64,000 bases of DNA from Umezawaea beigongshangensis (GCF_016464305.1 NZ_JAEIOJ010000009.1:186001-250000); one strand, 5' to 3'; positions 24,915-33,968 are shown, counted from the stretch's first letter. The notes: generated by a model not told the origin, from the letters alone. Numbers and translations are program-made.

Positions 24915-26137
24915 CGACCGATCCGCTCGCCCGGCTGCTGATCGGCACGCAGTGCGCGTTCAACCTCGGCTTCTACGCCGTGCTGCCGCACCTGGCGGTC
25001 CACCTCGGCGGCACCCTCGGTCTGAGCGGCTGGCTCGTGGGGTTCGTGCTGGGGCTGCGCACGTTCAGCCAGCAGGGGCTGTTCGTGGTGGGCGGTGCGC
25101 TGACCGACCGGTTCGGGCCGCGTCCGGTGGTCCTCGCGGGCTGCGCGCTGCGGGTCGCCGGGTTCGTCTGGCTGGCCCTCGCCCGCGACACCGGGTCGGT
25201 CGTCGGCGCGGTGCTGCTCGTCGGGTTCGCCGCGGCCCTGTTCTCCCCCGCCGTGGAGACGGAGGTGCTGCGGCTGGCCGTCGAGCGGGAGCGCCGCACC
25301 GGCGAGCCGCGCACCCGCCTGCTGGGCCTGTTCAACGCCGCGGGGCAGGCCGGTGCGCTGGTGGGGCCGGTGCTCGGCACGCTGCTGCTGGGCTCGGGTT
25401 TTCCCGCGGCGTGCCTGGCCGGTGCCGGTGTGTTCGTGCTCGTGCTGGCCGGGCACCTGCGGCTGGTGCCGCGCCGGGCCGTCGCACCGCGACCGCGTCT
25501 CGTCCGCACGGGGATCGGCGGTGTGCTGCGCAACCGGCGCTTCGGGCTGCTGTGCCTGGCCTACGGCGGTTACCTGGTGCTGTACAACCAGATGTACCTC
25601 GCGCTGCCCGCCGAGCTGGAGCGCGCCACGGGCGGCCAGGAGGCGCTGGGGTGGCTGTTCGCCCTGTCGTCGGGGCTCGTCGTGCTGGGGCAGGTGCCGC
25701 TGTCGCGCTGGTCGGCGCGGGTGCTGGGCACGACCGCGGCGCTGCGCGCGGGACTGCTGGTGATCGCCGCCGGGTGCGTCGCGACGGCACTGCTGCTGCC
25801 GGTGCGCGCGGTCGGCGGGCTGCTGCCCGCGGTCGTGTTCGTCGTGACGCTCACGGCGGGGCAGGTGCTCGCCGCTCCGGCCGCGCGAGCGCTGGTGCCC
25901 GACCTCGCCGACGAGCGCGACCTCGGCGTCAGCACCGGTGCGATGTCGTCGCTGGCCGGGCTGCTGGTGCTGCTGGCCTCGGCGCCGCTGGGCGCCCTGC
26001 TGGAGGTGGGCGGAGCGTGGCCGTGGCTGGTCCTCGCCGCGGTGCCGCTGGCGGGCGCGGTGTGCGTGCCGCGCCCGCCAACTGCCGACGCCCCCGGCCC
26101 GGTCCAGCGGCACCGCAGCACCACCGCGGCCCGCTGA
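24911..26137 (+). CDS. MFS transporter coupled to the binding-protein/permease cassette
   Basis: 408 residues and about 12 hydrophobic helices, with ALTDRFGPRPVVLAGCALR as the TM2-TM3 loop motif and a second-half loop after the DUF-free central linker. The GTG at 24911 overlaps the permease stop (GTGA), so it is translated as part of the same unit. In staphylopine-type systems an MFS protein exports the metallophore that the SBP5-type transporter imports; the same division of labour is possible here (inference). It is convergent with the aldo/keto reductase gene across 35 bp. Confidence 0.88.
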   Translation: MTTDPLARLLIGTQCAFNLGFYAVLPHLAVHLGGTLGLSGWLVGFVLGLRTFSQQGLFVVGGALTDRFGPRPVVLAGCALRVAGFVWLALARDTGSVVGAVLLVGFAAALFSPAVETEVLRLAVERERRTGEPRTRLLGLFNAAGQAGALVGPVLGTLLLGSGFPAACLAGAGVFVLVLAGHLRLVPRRAVAPRPRLVRTGIGGVLRNRRFGLLCLAYGGYLVLYNQMYLALPAELERATGGQEALGWLFALSSGLVVLGQVPLSRWSARVLGTTAALRAGLLVIAAGCVATALLLPVRAVGGLLPAVVFVVTLTAGQVLAAPAARALVPDLADERDLGVSTGAMSSLAGLLVLLASAPLGALLEVGGAWPWLVLAAVPLAGAVCVPRPPTADAPGPVQRHRSTTAAR

Positions 26138-26172
26138 CCGCCGACCGCCGACCTCTGAGCTCCGACCGGACG

Positions 26173-27252
26173 TCAGTAGCGGACGTCGCTCAGGAGCGGC
26201 GGGTACACCTCGGACGGCTCACCGTCGACGGTGGCCCCCGCGAACTGGAGCATCGCCCGCTGCGCGCCGTGCATCGGGGCCGGGTAGTCCAGGGTCGGGG
26301 CCGACACCTCGTCCAGCGCCCGCAGGTGCTCGGCGGTGAGGGTCACGTCGAGGGCGGCGAGGTTGGCCTCCAGGTGTTCCACGCGCCGCGCACCCACGAT
26401 GGGCACGACGGTGCCCGGCCTGCCGCGCAGCCAGGCCAGCGACACGGCCGCGGAGGTGGTGCCGAGGTCGTCGGCGACCGCGGCGACGGCGTCGATGACC
26501 GCGTGCTGGTGCTCGTCGGGTCCGCCGACGAAGGCGGCGCGGGCGGAGTCGGCGACGTCGCCGCCGCGCCGGTACTTGCCGGACAGGAAGCCGTTCTTCA
26601 ACGGGCTCCACGGAAGCAGTGCCAGGCCCTGGTCGAGGGCGAGGGGCGCCAGTTCGCCCTCGACGGTGCGCGCCAGCAGCGAGTACTCGACCTGGAGCGC
26701 GATCAGCGGCGTCCAGCCCCGCAGCAGTGCCGTGGTCTGCGCCTGCGCGGTGACCCAGGCCGGGGTGTTGGAGAACCCGACGTAGCGGATCTTCCCCGCC
26801 CGGACCAGGTCGTCGAGGGCGCGCATCGTCTCCTCGATCGGCGTGTGGCGGTCCCAGTTGTGCAACCAGTACAGGTCGAGGTGGTCGACGCGCATCCTGC
26901 GCAGGCTCTCCTCCAGCTGCGCGACGATCGAGGAGCGGCCCGCGCCGCCACCGTTGGGGTCACCGGGGAACATGTTGCCGAAGAACTTCGACGCCAGCAC
27001 CACGTGCTCGCGGCGGCCGGGACGGGCGGCGAACCAGTCGCCGAGGATCTTCTCCGAGTGGCCGTTGGTGTAGAAGTTCGCGGTGTCGACGAAGTTCCCG
27101 CCCCGGTCCAGGTAGGTCTCCAGGATCTTCTCCGACTCCTCGACGCCGCACCCGGCACCGCCCCGGTCGTCTCCGAAGGTCATCGCGCCGAGGGCGAACG
27201 GGCTGACCCGCAGCCCGGACCGGCCGAGGGTGACGTAGTGGTCGAGAGGCAC
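26173..27252 (-). CDS. Aldo/keto reductase
   Basis: A 359-residue NADPH-dependent (alpha/beta)8 oxidoreductase with the full catalytic tetrad D56 (DTANFY), Y61, K89 (LASKF) and H131 (YWLHNWD). GFSNTPAWV and the C-terminal VPIVGARRVEHLEANL complete the cofactor-binding pattern. The GTG at 27252 is chosen because GGAG sits 8 bases upstream; the longer frame to 27342 lacks such a site. It belongs to the general-stress/YghZ-like group of broad substrate range. Its only neighbours are the convergent MFS gene and a 384-bp gap. Confidence 0.92.
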   Translation of the reverse strand: MPLDHYVTLGRSGLRVSPFALGAMTFGDDRGGAGCGVEESEKILETYLDRGGNFVDTANFYTNGHSEKILGDWFAARPGRREHVVLASKFFGNMFPGDPNGGGAGRSSIVAQLEESLRRMRVDHLDLYWLHNWDRHTPIEETMRALDDLVRAGKIRYVGFSNTPAWVTAQAQTTALLRGWTPLIALQVEYSLLARTVEGELAPLALDQGLALLPWSPLKNGFLSGKYRRGGDVADSARAAFVGGPDEHQHAVIDAVAAVADDLGTTSAAVSLAWLRGRPGTVVPIVGARRVEHLEANLAALDVTLTAEHLRALDEVSAPTLDYPAPMHGAQRAMLQFAGATVDGEPSEVYPPLLSDVRY

Positions 27253-27636
27253 GAGCACGCTCCAGGGGTGTCGAAGTGGGACACCTCCATGCAAGCGGCC
27301 GCGGCCGGCCGGGGGTAGACCGATCCGCGCCCGGTCCTGCACGATCCTCCCGACCTCGCCCGGATCGGTCCTGCGCGGTCCCGTCGCGGACGCTCGCCGC
27401 GGCCCGCTGCTCCCCGCGTCCCGAGGAGCGCAGCGGGCGAGCGAGGACGGACCGCCCTCCGGCCACGCGGGGACGCTGTCGACTTCCGGACAGGAAGCGG
27501 AGAGCGATCTTGACGGCCGTGGCGGAGGCCGAGAGGGTCGGTGTGCCGATCGTCCGGCGCAGGACGCGGGAGTCCACTCGCGACGGTGCCGGTCACCCGC
27601 GAGGCGCGCTTCGCGGTCTTCTCAGGTGGAGGTTGC
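27253..27636. other. Intergenic region of 384 bp
   Basis: It holds the divergent promoters of the aldo/keto reductase and the secreted hydrolase. No palindrome stands out. A minus-strand stretch near 27455-27577 reads VLRRTIGTPTLSASATAVK and could be a gene remnant, but it has no start signal or stop in keeping with a gene and I could not assign it. Confidence 0.4.
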
Positions 27637-28878
27637 GTGAGCAGCACGAGGACTGCCGGACCGCTCCTGCTCGTCCCGGCGGTGGTGGCGGCGCTGGCGC
27701 TCGCCGCCTCCCCCGCCGCCGCGGCCGACGCCGGGCTCGGCTACGTGTCGCTGGGCAGCTCCTTCGCCGCCGGGCCCGGCATCCCGTCCGCGCAGCCGGG
27801 GAGCCCGGCGGCGTGCGCCAGGTCGACCGGCAACTACCCCAGCGTCGTGGCGCGCGACCTGGGCGCGGACCACACCGACGTCAGTTGCAGCGGCGCGACC
27901 ACCGCGCACGTGCTCGACGGCGGCCAGGCGGGGCTGGGTCCGCAGGTGGACGCGGTCAGCGCCGGCACGCGGGTCGTGACCGTCACCATCGGCGGCAACG
28001 ACGTGAACTACCTGGGCAGCGTCGGCGTCTACTCGTGCCAGAACACCGGGGGCGTCAACTGCGGCACGGTCGACCGGGAGGCCGTCGACCGGGCGTTCGG
28101 CGCGCTGACCGCGCGGCTGGAGAACGTGGGGAACGCGGTGCGGAGCCGTGCGCCGGGCGCGCGGGTGTTCTTCGTCAGCTACTTCACGCTGCTGCCCGAC
28201 TCCGGGACCTGCGAGGGCGTGCCGCTGACGGCCGACCAGCTCGCGTTCGAGCGGTCGGTGGCGTCCCGGCTGGTCGACGCGACGAACGCGGCGGCGCGGG
28301 CGACCGGTGCGACCGTGGTGGACCTGGCGGGGGCCAGCCGCGGGCACGACGCGTGCTCGGCCGTCCCGTGGGTGGAGGACTTCACGCCCGCTCCCGGTCG
28401 CGCCACGTACCACCCGAACGAGGCGGGGATGGCCGGGGCCGCACGGCTGGTGGAGGCGGCGCTGGACGCGGCGGGGGTGACGGCGACCGGTCCGGTGCGC
28501 TCGGCGCTCGCGGGCGCGAAGTGCGTGGACGTGGCCGGGGCCGGCACCGCGAACGGCACCGCCGTGCAGCTGTTCGGCTGCAACGGCACCGGCGCGCAGA
28601 GCTGGACGGTCGTGCCCGACGCCGGGGGCGCGCTGCGGGCGCTGGGCGGCTGCCTGGACGCGACCGGTGGCGGCACCGCGAACGGCACGCGCGTGCAGCT
28701 GTGGGAGTGCAACGGCACCGGTGCGCAGCGGTGGCTGGCCGGTGCGGACGGCTCGCTGGTGAACCCGCGGTCGGGTCGCTGCCTGGACGTGCCGAACGCC
28801 TCGACCGCGGACCGGACGCGCTTGCAGCTGTTCGACTGCAACGGCACGGCGGCGCAGCGCTGGACCCCGGCCGGCTGA
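27637..28878 (+). CDS. Secreted SGNH/GDSL hydrolase with C-terminal ricin-B-type lectin domain
   Basis: 413 residues. The signal peptide runs to about A30 (ASPAAAA|DA). The SGNH domain has block I as GSS rather than GDS, with S42 as likely nucleophile, block III GGNDV, and block V YHPNEAG with the catalytic His. It resembles the two-domain lipase/esterase group of Streptomyces. The C-terminal ~130 residues form a beta-trefoil with three Q-x-W repeats (AQSW, AQRW, AQRW) for carbohydrate binding. The GTG at 27637 has GGAGG 5 bases upstream. Likely an extracellular esterase targeted to polysaccharide. Confidence 0.92.
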   Translation: MSSTRTAGPLLLVPAVVAALALAASPAAAADAGLGYVSLGSSFAAGPGIPSAQPGSPAACARSTGNYPSVVARDLGADHTDVSCSGATTAHVLDGGQAGLGPQVDAVSAGTRVVTVTIGGNDVNYLGSVGVYSCQNTGGVNCGTVDREAVDRAFGALTARLENVGNAVRSRAPGARVFFVSYFTLLPDSGTCEGVPLTADQLAFERSVASRLVDATNAAARATGATVVDLAGASRGHDACSAVPWVEDFTPAPGRATYHPNEAGMAGAARLVEAALDAAGVTATGPVRSALAGAKCVDVAGAGTANGTAVQLFGCNGTGAQSWTVVPDAGGALRALGGCLDATGGGTANGTRVQLWECNGTGAQRWLAGADGSLVNPRSGRCLDVPNASTADRTRLQLFDCNGTAAQRWTPAG

Positions 28879-29001
28879 GCGCCCGTCGGTCGCGCAGACG
28901 CGTCCTCGCAGCTACGACACGTGACCGGCCGGTCACCAGACCTCGGCGGGATCGGGGTCCAGATCACAGTGGACAGATCTTTTGACTTCGCCGGGCAGCG
29001 A

Positions 29002-29020
29002 TTAGGTTAGGCAAGGCTAA
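29002..29020 (+). promoter_or_regulatory. IdeR/DmdR-type iron box upstream of the siderophore importer
   Basis: TTAGGTTAGGCAAGGCTAA matches the 19-bp actinobacterial iron box TTAGGTTAGGCTAACCTAA at 16 of 19 positions. A TTGACT -35-like hexamer at 28982-28987 places the box over the -10 region. The box lies about 100 bp before the lipoprotein gene, so iron-dependent repression of the whole import operon is expected. Confidence 0.88.
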
Positions 29021-29122
29021 ACACACTCGGAGTCGGTAGCTGCCGCGCAGCCCGTGGCCGACGAGGCACTCCCGTGTGGCACCGACACCCGGTGCTCAGC
29101 CTCGATGAAAGGGGTTCGTCCC

Positions 29123-30169
29123 GTGCGCTCACGTCGCCTGCGGGTCGGGGCCGTTGCCGCCGCCGTCGCCGCGCTGACCCTCAGCGCCTGTTCCTCCGCG
29201 AGCGAGAACGGCAGCACCGGCGCCAGCGCCGGTCAGACCGCTGCCGCCGGAGACTCGTTCCCGGTCACGATCGAGCACGCGCTCGGGTCGACCACGATCT
29301 CCGCGAAGCCCGAGCGGGTCGCCACCGTCAACTGGGCCAACCAGGAGGTGCCGCTGTCCCTGGGCATCGTGCCCGTGGGCATGGCCAGGGCCGACTTCGG
29401 CGACGACAACGGCGACGGCGTGCTGCCGTGGGTCACGGCGAAGCTGGAGGAGCTGAACGCCGAGACGCCGGTCCTGTTCGACGAGACCGACGGCATCGAC
29501 TTCGAGGCCGTGGCCGACACCCGGCCGGACGTGATCCTGGCCCCGTACTCCGGGCTCACCCAGGAGGACTACACGACCCTGAGCGACATCGCCCCGGTCG
29601 TCGCCTACCCCGAGTCGGCGTGGGCCACCCCGTGGCGCGAGAGCATCACGCTGAGCAGCAAGGCCCTCGGCCGGTCCGCCGACGGCGAGAAGGTGATCTC
29701 CGACATCGAGCAGCAGATCTCCGCCGTCACGGCGAAGTACCCGCAGCTCAAGGGCAAGTCGACGATGTTCATGACGCACTTCGACACCACGGACCTGAGC
29801 CAGGTCGGCTTCTACACCACGCACGACACCCGCGCGCTGTTCTTCGAGGACCTCGGCCTGACCACGCCGGGCAGCATCGCCGCGGCCTCGGCGAGCACCG
29901 ACAAGTTCTCGCTCCAGCAGAGCACGGAGCAGATCGACGCGTTCAACGACGTGGACATCGTCGTCGGGTACGGCGACGAGGAGGTGGGCCGCACCCTGGC
30001 CGCCGACCCGCTGCTGTCCAAGATGCGCGCCGTGGCCAACGGCTCGGTCGTCATGCTGTCGGGCGCCTCGCCCTCCGGCACCGCGGCCAACCCGACGCCG
30101 ATGTCGGTGTCGTGGGTGCTGGACGAGTACGCCGGCAAGCTCGCGGCGGCCGCCGACAAGGTCAAGTGA
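29123..30169 (+). CDS. Ferric-siderophore-binding lipoprotein (FepB/FhuD-like)
   Basis: 348 residues. A lipoprotein signal with LSAC (Cys23) is followed by a PBP2-type siderophore-binding fold: TIEHALGSTTISAKPERVAT, DFEAVADTRPDVILAPYSG, and the helical backbone linker. GTG 29123 is preferred because AAAGGGG is 8 bases upstream; ATG 29105 is in frame but has no ribosome-binding site. It is the first gene of a four-gene importer joined by GTGA overlaps and sits behind an iron box. It delivers a ferric siderophore to the FecCD permease pair. Confidence 0.93.
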   Translation: MRSRRLRVGAVAAAVAALTLSACSSASENGSTGASAGQTAAAGDSFPVTIEHALGSTTISAKPERVATVNWANQEVPLSLGIVPVGMARADFGDDNGDGVLPWVTAKLEELNAETPVLFDETDGIDFEAVADTRPDVILAPYSGLTQEDYTTLSDIAPVVAYPESAWATPWRESITLSSKALGRSADGEKVISDIEQQISAVTAKYPQLKGKSTMFMTHFDTTDLSQVGFYTTHDTRALFFEDLGLTTPGSIAAASASTDKFSLQQSTEQIDAFNDVDIVVGYGDEEVGRTLAADPLLSKMRAVANGSVVMLSGASPSGTAANPTPMSVSWVLDEYAGKLAAAADKVK

Positions 30170-31212
30170 TCACGACGATCGACCGGACGACCGCCCGGGG
30201 TGCCGCCAGCGCGCGGCACCCCGGGCGCGTTCGGTCCGTCTGGCTGCTCGTCGTGCTCGCCGCCCTGCTGGTCGCGATGATCGCGTCGGTCGTGGCCGGT
30301 GCGCGCGACGTCACCGCGGACGACGTCCTCGCCGGGCTGAGCGGCACGCGGGACACGCTGGCGCAGGCCGCGGTCTCCCAGCGCCTCCCCCGCACCGTGC
30401 TGGCCGTGCTGGTCGGCGCGGCGCTGGGCCTGGCCGGAGCCGTCATGCAGGGCGTGACCCGCAACCCGCTGGCCGACCCCGGCATCCTCGGCGTGAACAC
30501 CGGGGCCTCGCTGGCCGTGGTGACCGGCATGTCCTCCTTCGGCCTGGTCAGCGCCACCTCCCACGTCTGGGTCGCGATCGTCGGCGCGGCGGCCACCGCG
30601 GTGTTCGTCTACGCCGTCGGCTCTCTCGGCCGCGGCGGCCCCACCCCGCTCAAGCTCGCCCTCGCGGGCGCGGTCAGCTCGGCCGCCCTGTCCTCGCTGA
30701 TCAGCGCGGTCCTCCTGACCCGCGGCGACATCGCGTCCACCTTCCGGTCCTGGCAGATCGGCGGCGTCGGCGGCGCGTCGTTCGACCGGATCTCGCTGGT
30801 GCTGCCGTTCCTCGCGGTCGGCGCGGTCGTGTGCCTGCTGGCGGCGCGCGGGCTGAACTCGCTGGCGCTGGGCGACGACCTGGCCGCCGGGCTCGGCGAG
30901 CGGGTCGCGCTCATCCGGCTCGGCGCCTCGTTCGGCGCGGTCGTGCTGTGCGGCGCGGCCACGGCGGTGGCGGGCCCCATCGGGTTCGTCGGCCTGGTCG
31001 TCCCGCACCTGTGCCGGCTGCTGATCGGCGTCGACCACCGCTGGCTGCTCCCCCTCTCCGCCCTGGGCGGGGCGGTGCTGCTGACGTCCGCCGACGTCGT
31101 CGGCCGCCTGGTGACCCGGCCGGAGGAGATCGACGTCGGCATCATCACCGCGCTCGTCGGGGCGCCGTTCTTCATCTGGATCGTCCGCCGGCAGAAGGTC
31201 CGCGCCCTGTGA
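30166..31212 (+). CDS. FecCD-family siderophore permease 1
   Basis: 348 residues and about nine to ten membrane segments. Family signatures are GAALGLAGAVMQGVTRNPLA, ADPGILGVNTGAS and, near the end, GPIGFVGLVVPHLCRLLIGV (the ATPase-contacting loop). The GTG overlaps the binding-protein stop (GTGA). It forms the channel as a heterodimer with the next gene product. Confidence 0.94.
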   Translation: MITTIDRTTARGAASARHPGRVRSVWLLVVLAALLVAMIASVVAGARDVTADDVLAGLSGTRDTLAQAAVSQRLPRTVLAVLVGAALGLAGAVMQGVTRNPLADPGILGVNTGASLAVVTGMSSFGLVSATSHVWVAIVGAAATAVFVYAVGSLGRGGPTPLKLALAGAVSSAALSSLISAVLLTRGDIASTFRSWQIGGVGGASFDRISLVLPFLAVGAVVCLLAARGLNSLALGDDLAAGLGERVALIRLGASFGAVVLCGAATAVAGPIGFVGLVVPHLCRLLIGVDHRWLLPLSALGGAVLLTSADVVGRLVTRPEEIDVGIITALVGAPFFIWIVRRQKVRAL

Positions 31213-32249
31213 ACGCCACCGTCACCACCAGCGAACTCGTCGTCCGCACCAGGGCTCGCCGCTCCCGGCGCCGCCGCACCGTGATCGCGGTGCTGACCGC
31301 GCTGATCCTCGTGGCGTTCGCGGTGTCGCTCATGGTCGGCCAGCGGTTCTACCCGCCGGGCGACGTGCTCGCCGTGGTCCTCGGGGAGCAGGTGCCGGGC
31401 GCGTCGTTCGCCGTCGGGCGGCTGCGGCTGCCCAGGGCCGTGCTGGCGACGCTCGTCGGGCTCAGCTTCGGCCTGGGCGGCGTGACCTTCCAGACCATGC
31501 TGCGCAACCCGCTGGCCAGCCCGGACCTCATCGGCGTCAGCGCCGGCGCCAGCGCCGCCGCCGCGTTCGCGATCGTCACGCTCTCGCTGTCCGGTGCCGC
31601 CGTCGAGGCGTTCGCCATCGTCGCGGGGCTCGGCGTCGCGCTGCTCATCTACCTGCTGTCCTACCGGGGCGGGGTCGTGGGCACCCGGCTGATCCTGATC
31701 GGCATCGGCATCGCGGCGATGCTGGAGAGCGCGATCAACTGGGTGCTCAGCGGCGCGGGTCAGTGGGACCTCCAGCAGGCGCTGCGGTGGCTCACCGGCA
31801 GCCTCAACGGCGTGGCCTGGACCGACGTCGTGCCGGTCCTGTGCGCCGTGGTCGTCCTCGGCCCGCTGCTGCTGGCCCAGACCCGCCGTCTCGCCACCAT
31901 GCAGCTCGGCGACGACGCCGCCGCGGCGCTGGGCGTGCGCATCGACCTGACCAGGGTGGTCGTGATCGTCTGCGCGGTCGGGCTGATCTCGTTCGCGACG
32001 GCGGCCACCGGGCCGATCGCCTTCGTCTCGTTCCTGTCCGGGCCGATCGCCGCCAGGCTGGTCGGGCCGAGCGGGTCGCTGATGGTCCCGGCGGCGCTGG
32101 TCGGCGCGCTGCTGGTGCTCGTGGCCGACTTCAGCGGTCAGTTCCTGCTGGGCGCGCGGTACCCCGTCGGCGTCATCACCGGTGTGCTCGGCGCGCCCTA
32201 CCTGATCTACCTCATCGTCCGCTCCAACCGCGCCGGAGGCTCGCTGTGA
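31209..32249 (+). CDS. FecCD-family siderophore permease 2
   Basis: 346 residues with the same fold. An Arg-rich cytoplasmic N-terminus precedes the first helix. The signatures are GLSFGLGGVTFQTMLRNPLA, SPDLIGVSAGASAAAA and GPIAFVSFLSGPIAARLVGP. GTGA overlaps join it to the genes on both sides. It is the partner subunit of the permease at 30166. Confidence 0.94.
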   Translation: MNATVTTSELVVRTRARRSRRRRTVIAVLTALILVAFAVSLMVGQRFYPPGDVLAVVLGEQVPGASFAVGRLRLPRAVLATLVGLSFGLGGVTFQTMLRNPLASPDLIGVSAGASAAAAFAIVTLSLSGAAVEAFAIVAGLGVALLIYLLSYRGGVVGTRLILIGIGIAAMLESAINWVLSGAGQWDLQQALRWLTGSLNGVAWTDVVPVLCAVVVLGPLLLAQTRRLATMQLGDDAAAALGVRIDLTRVVVIVCAVGLISFATAATGPIAFVSFLSGPIAARLVGPSGSLMVPAALVGALLVLVADFSGQFLLGARYPVGVITGVLGAPYLIYLIVRSNRAGGSL

Positions 32250-33064
32250 CCACCACCCACACCCTCGCGGTGGAGGAGCTGACGATCGGCTACGGCGATC
32301 GCGCGGTCATCACCTCGCTGGACCTGGTGATCCCGCCCGGTGAGATCACCGTGATCGTCGGTGCGAACGCCTGCGGCAAGTCGACCCTGCTGCGCTCGAT
32401 GACCCGGCTGCTCGCGCCCAGGTCCGGCCGGGTGCTGCTGGACGGCAAGCTCGTCCACCGCACCCCCGCCAAGGACCTGGCGCGCACGATGGGCCTGCTC
32501 CCCCAGTCCCCGCTCGCCCCCGAGGGCATCACGGTGACCGAGCTGGTCGGCCGGGGCCGCCACCCGCACCAGGGCATCCTGTCGCGGTGGAGCCGGGAGG
32601 ACGACGCCGCCGTGGCCGCCGCGCTGGAGGCCACGGCGACGGTGGACCTGGCCGACCGCGCCGTCGACGAGCTGTCCGGCGGTCAGCGCCAGCGCGTGTG
32701 GATCGCGATGGTGCTCGCCCAGCAGACCGACCTGCTCCTGCTGGACGAGCCCACCACGTTCCTGGACGTGAGTCACCAGATCGAGGTCCTGGACCTGCTG
32801 ACCGACCTCAACCGGACCCGCGGCACGACGATCGTCATGGTGCTGCACGACCTCAACCTGGCCGCGCGCTACGCGGACCACCTCATCGCGCTGGCCGACG
32901 GCGGCCTGCACGCGGCGGGGACGGCCGAGGAGGTGCTCACCGCCGAGTGCGTGCGCGCCACCTTCGGGCTCGACTGCCAGATCATCGCCGACCCCGTCTC
33001 GGGCAAACCGCTCATGCTCCCGATGGGCAAGCACCACACCCGCACGCGCGACGCCGTCGGCTGA
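32246..33064 (+). CDS. Siderophore ABC transporter ATP-binding protein (FepC-like)
   Basis: 272 residues with a complete ABC ATPase: Walker A GANACGKST (39-47), Q-loop in LLPQ, signature LSGGQRQR, Walker B LLLLDEPTTFLD and switch His in VLHD. The FepC-type C-terminal extension CQIIADPVSGKPL is present. Coupled to the permease by GTGA. With 29123, 30166 and 31209 it makes a complete importer. Confidence 0.95.
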   Translation: MTTTHTLAVEELTIGYGDRAVITSLDLVIPPGEITVIVGANACGKSTLLRSMTRLLAPRSGRVLLDGKLVHRTPAKDLARTMGLLPQSPLAPEGITVTELVGRGRHPHQGILSRWSREDDAAVAAALEATATVDLADRAVDELSGGQRQRVWIAMVLAQQTDLLLLDEPTTFLDVSHQIEVLDLLTDLNRTRGTTIVMVLHDLNLAARYADHLIALADGGLHAAGTAEEVLTAECVRATFGLDCQIIADPVSGKPLMLPMGKHHTRTRDAVG

Positions 33065-33149
33065 GGAGCAGCGGGGTGCCGTCCCGCTCCGGCGCCGCGC
33101 GGTGAGTACCGTCGCCCCGAGGACGATCACACGGTTCTCGGGAGGGCTC

Positions 33150-33968
33150 GTGACACGCACCACCGCTGGTGACGGCACGGCCGTCGACCACCGGGAGCAC
33201 GGCGATCCGCGGGGACGGCCCGTCGTGCTGCTGGCCGGGTTCAAGGCCGCCGCGGCCTCGTGGCGCTACCAGGTGCCCGCTCTCGTGGAGAGCGGGCACC
33301 GCGTGCTGGCCGTCGACCTGCCCGGTCACGGGACCGCGGCCCCGCTGCCCTCCGGCGTCACGATGGACCGCCGGGCGCTCCACCTGCACGCGGTCCTCGA
33401 AGAACTGGACCTGCGCGACGCCGTGCTCGTCGGCGGTTCCCTGGGCGGCAACACGATCTGGGCGTACGCCTCGCAGTTCGGCACCGACCGGGTGGGGTCC
33501 GTCGTCGTGGTCGACCAGACGCCGAAGATGCTCAACACCGCGGACTGGCCCCACGGCTTCTACGGCTACGACGAGAGCAACGCCGACACGTACTTCGCCG
33601 CGGACGTGCCGGCGACCGGGCACGGCACTCCGCTCCGGCGGCGCGGGAAGCGGCTCGTGCGGCTGCTGCGGGCGATGCGCGGCGGTGGCGGCGGCCGCGC
33701 GCTCACCCCGGCGGAACTCGCGCTGCTCCGCGACCACGCCGGGCGCGACTGGCGCACGACGATCGCCGGGATCGACGTGCCCGTGCTGTTCGTCGCCGGG
33801 GCCGAGAGCGAGCTGTGGCCGTCGAGCCACGCCGCCGCCGCGGCCGCGCTCGCTCCGCGCGGGACGGCGGCGGTGGTCGAGCGGGCCGGGCACGCGACGA
33901 ACGTGGAGCAGCCGAACGCGTTCAACCACGGCCTGCTGCGCTTCCTGACCGCTGCGTCCGGCCGGTAG
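33150..33968 (+). CDS. Alpha/beta hydrolase following the siderophore importer
   Basis: 272 residues. The Ser nucleophile lies in VGGSLGGN, the oxyanion loop is LAGFKAAAASW, DLPGHG follows strand beta-4 and the base is His in GHATNVEQPNAF. GTG 33150 has GGGAGGG 4-5 bases upstream; GTG 33102 is a poorer choice. It lies 85 bp after the ATPase gene on the same strand, probably still on the iron-regulated mRNA. Hydrolysis of an ester-type siderophore after uptake is an attractive guess, but the sequence does not show substrate type. Confidence 0.88.
   Translation: MTRTTAGDGTAVDHREHGDPRGRPVVLLAGFKAAAASWRYQVPALVESGHRVLAVDLPGHGTAAPLPSGVTMDRRALHLHAVLEELDLRDAVLVGGSLGGNTIWAYASQFGTDRVGSVVVVDQTPKMLNTADWPHGFYGYDESNADTYFAADVPATGHGTPLRRRGKRLVRLLRAMRGGGGGRALTPAELALLRDHAGRDWRTTIAGIDVPVLFVAGAESELWPSSHAAAAAALAPRGTAAVVERAGHATNVEQPNAFNHGLLRFLTAASGR

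Noticed and set aside
29002-29020. The iron box read as a second Zur-like site.
   Set aside because: It matches the TTAGGTTAGG-type IdeR/DmdR consensus at 16 of 19 positions and lacks the TGAAAA...TTTTCA form.
33150-33968. The alpha/beta hydrolase as the missing thioesterase of the NRPS.
   Set aside because: It lies about 10 kb from the NRPS operon, on the other strand and behind the importer genes; nothing in its sequence links it to the assembly line.
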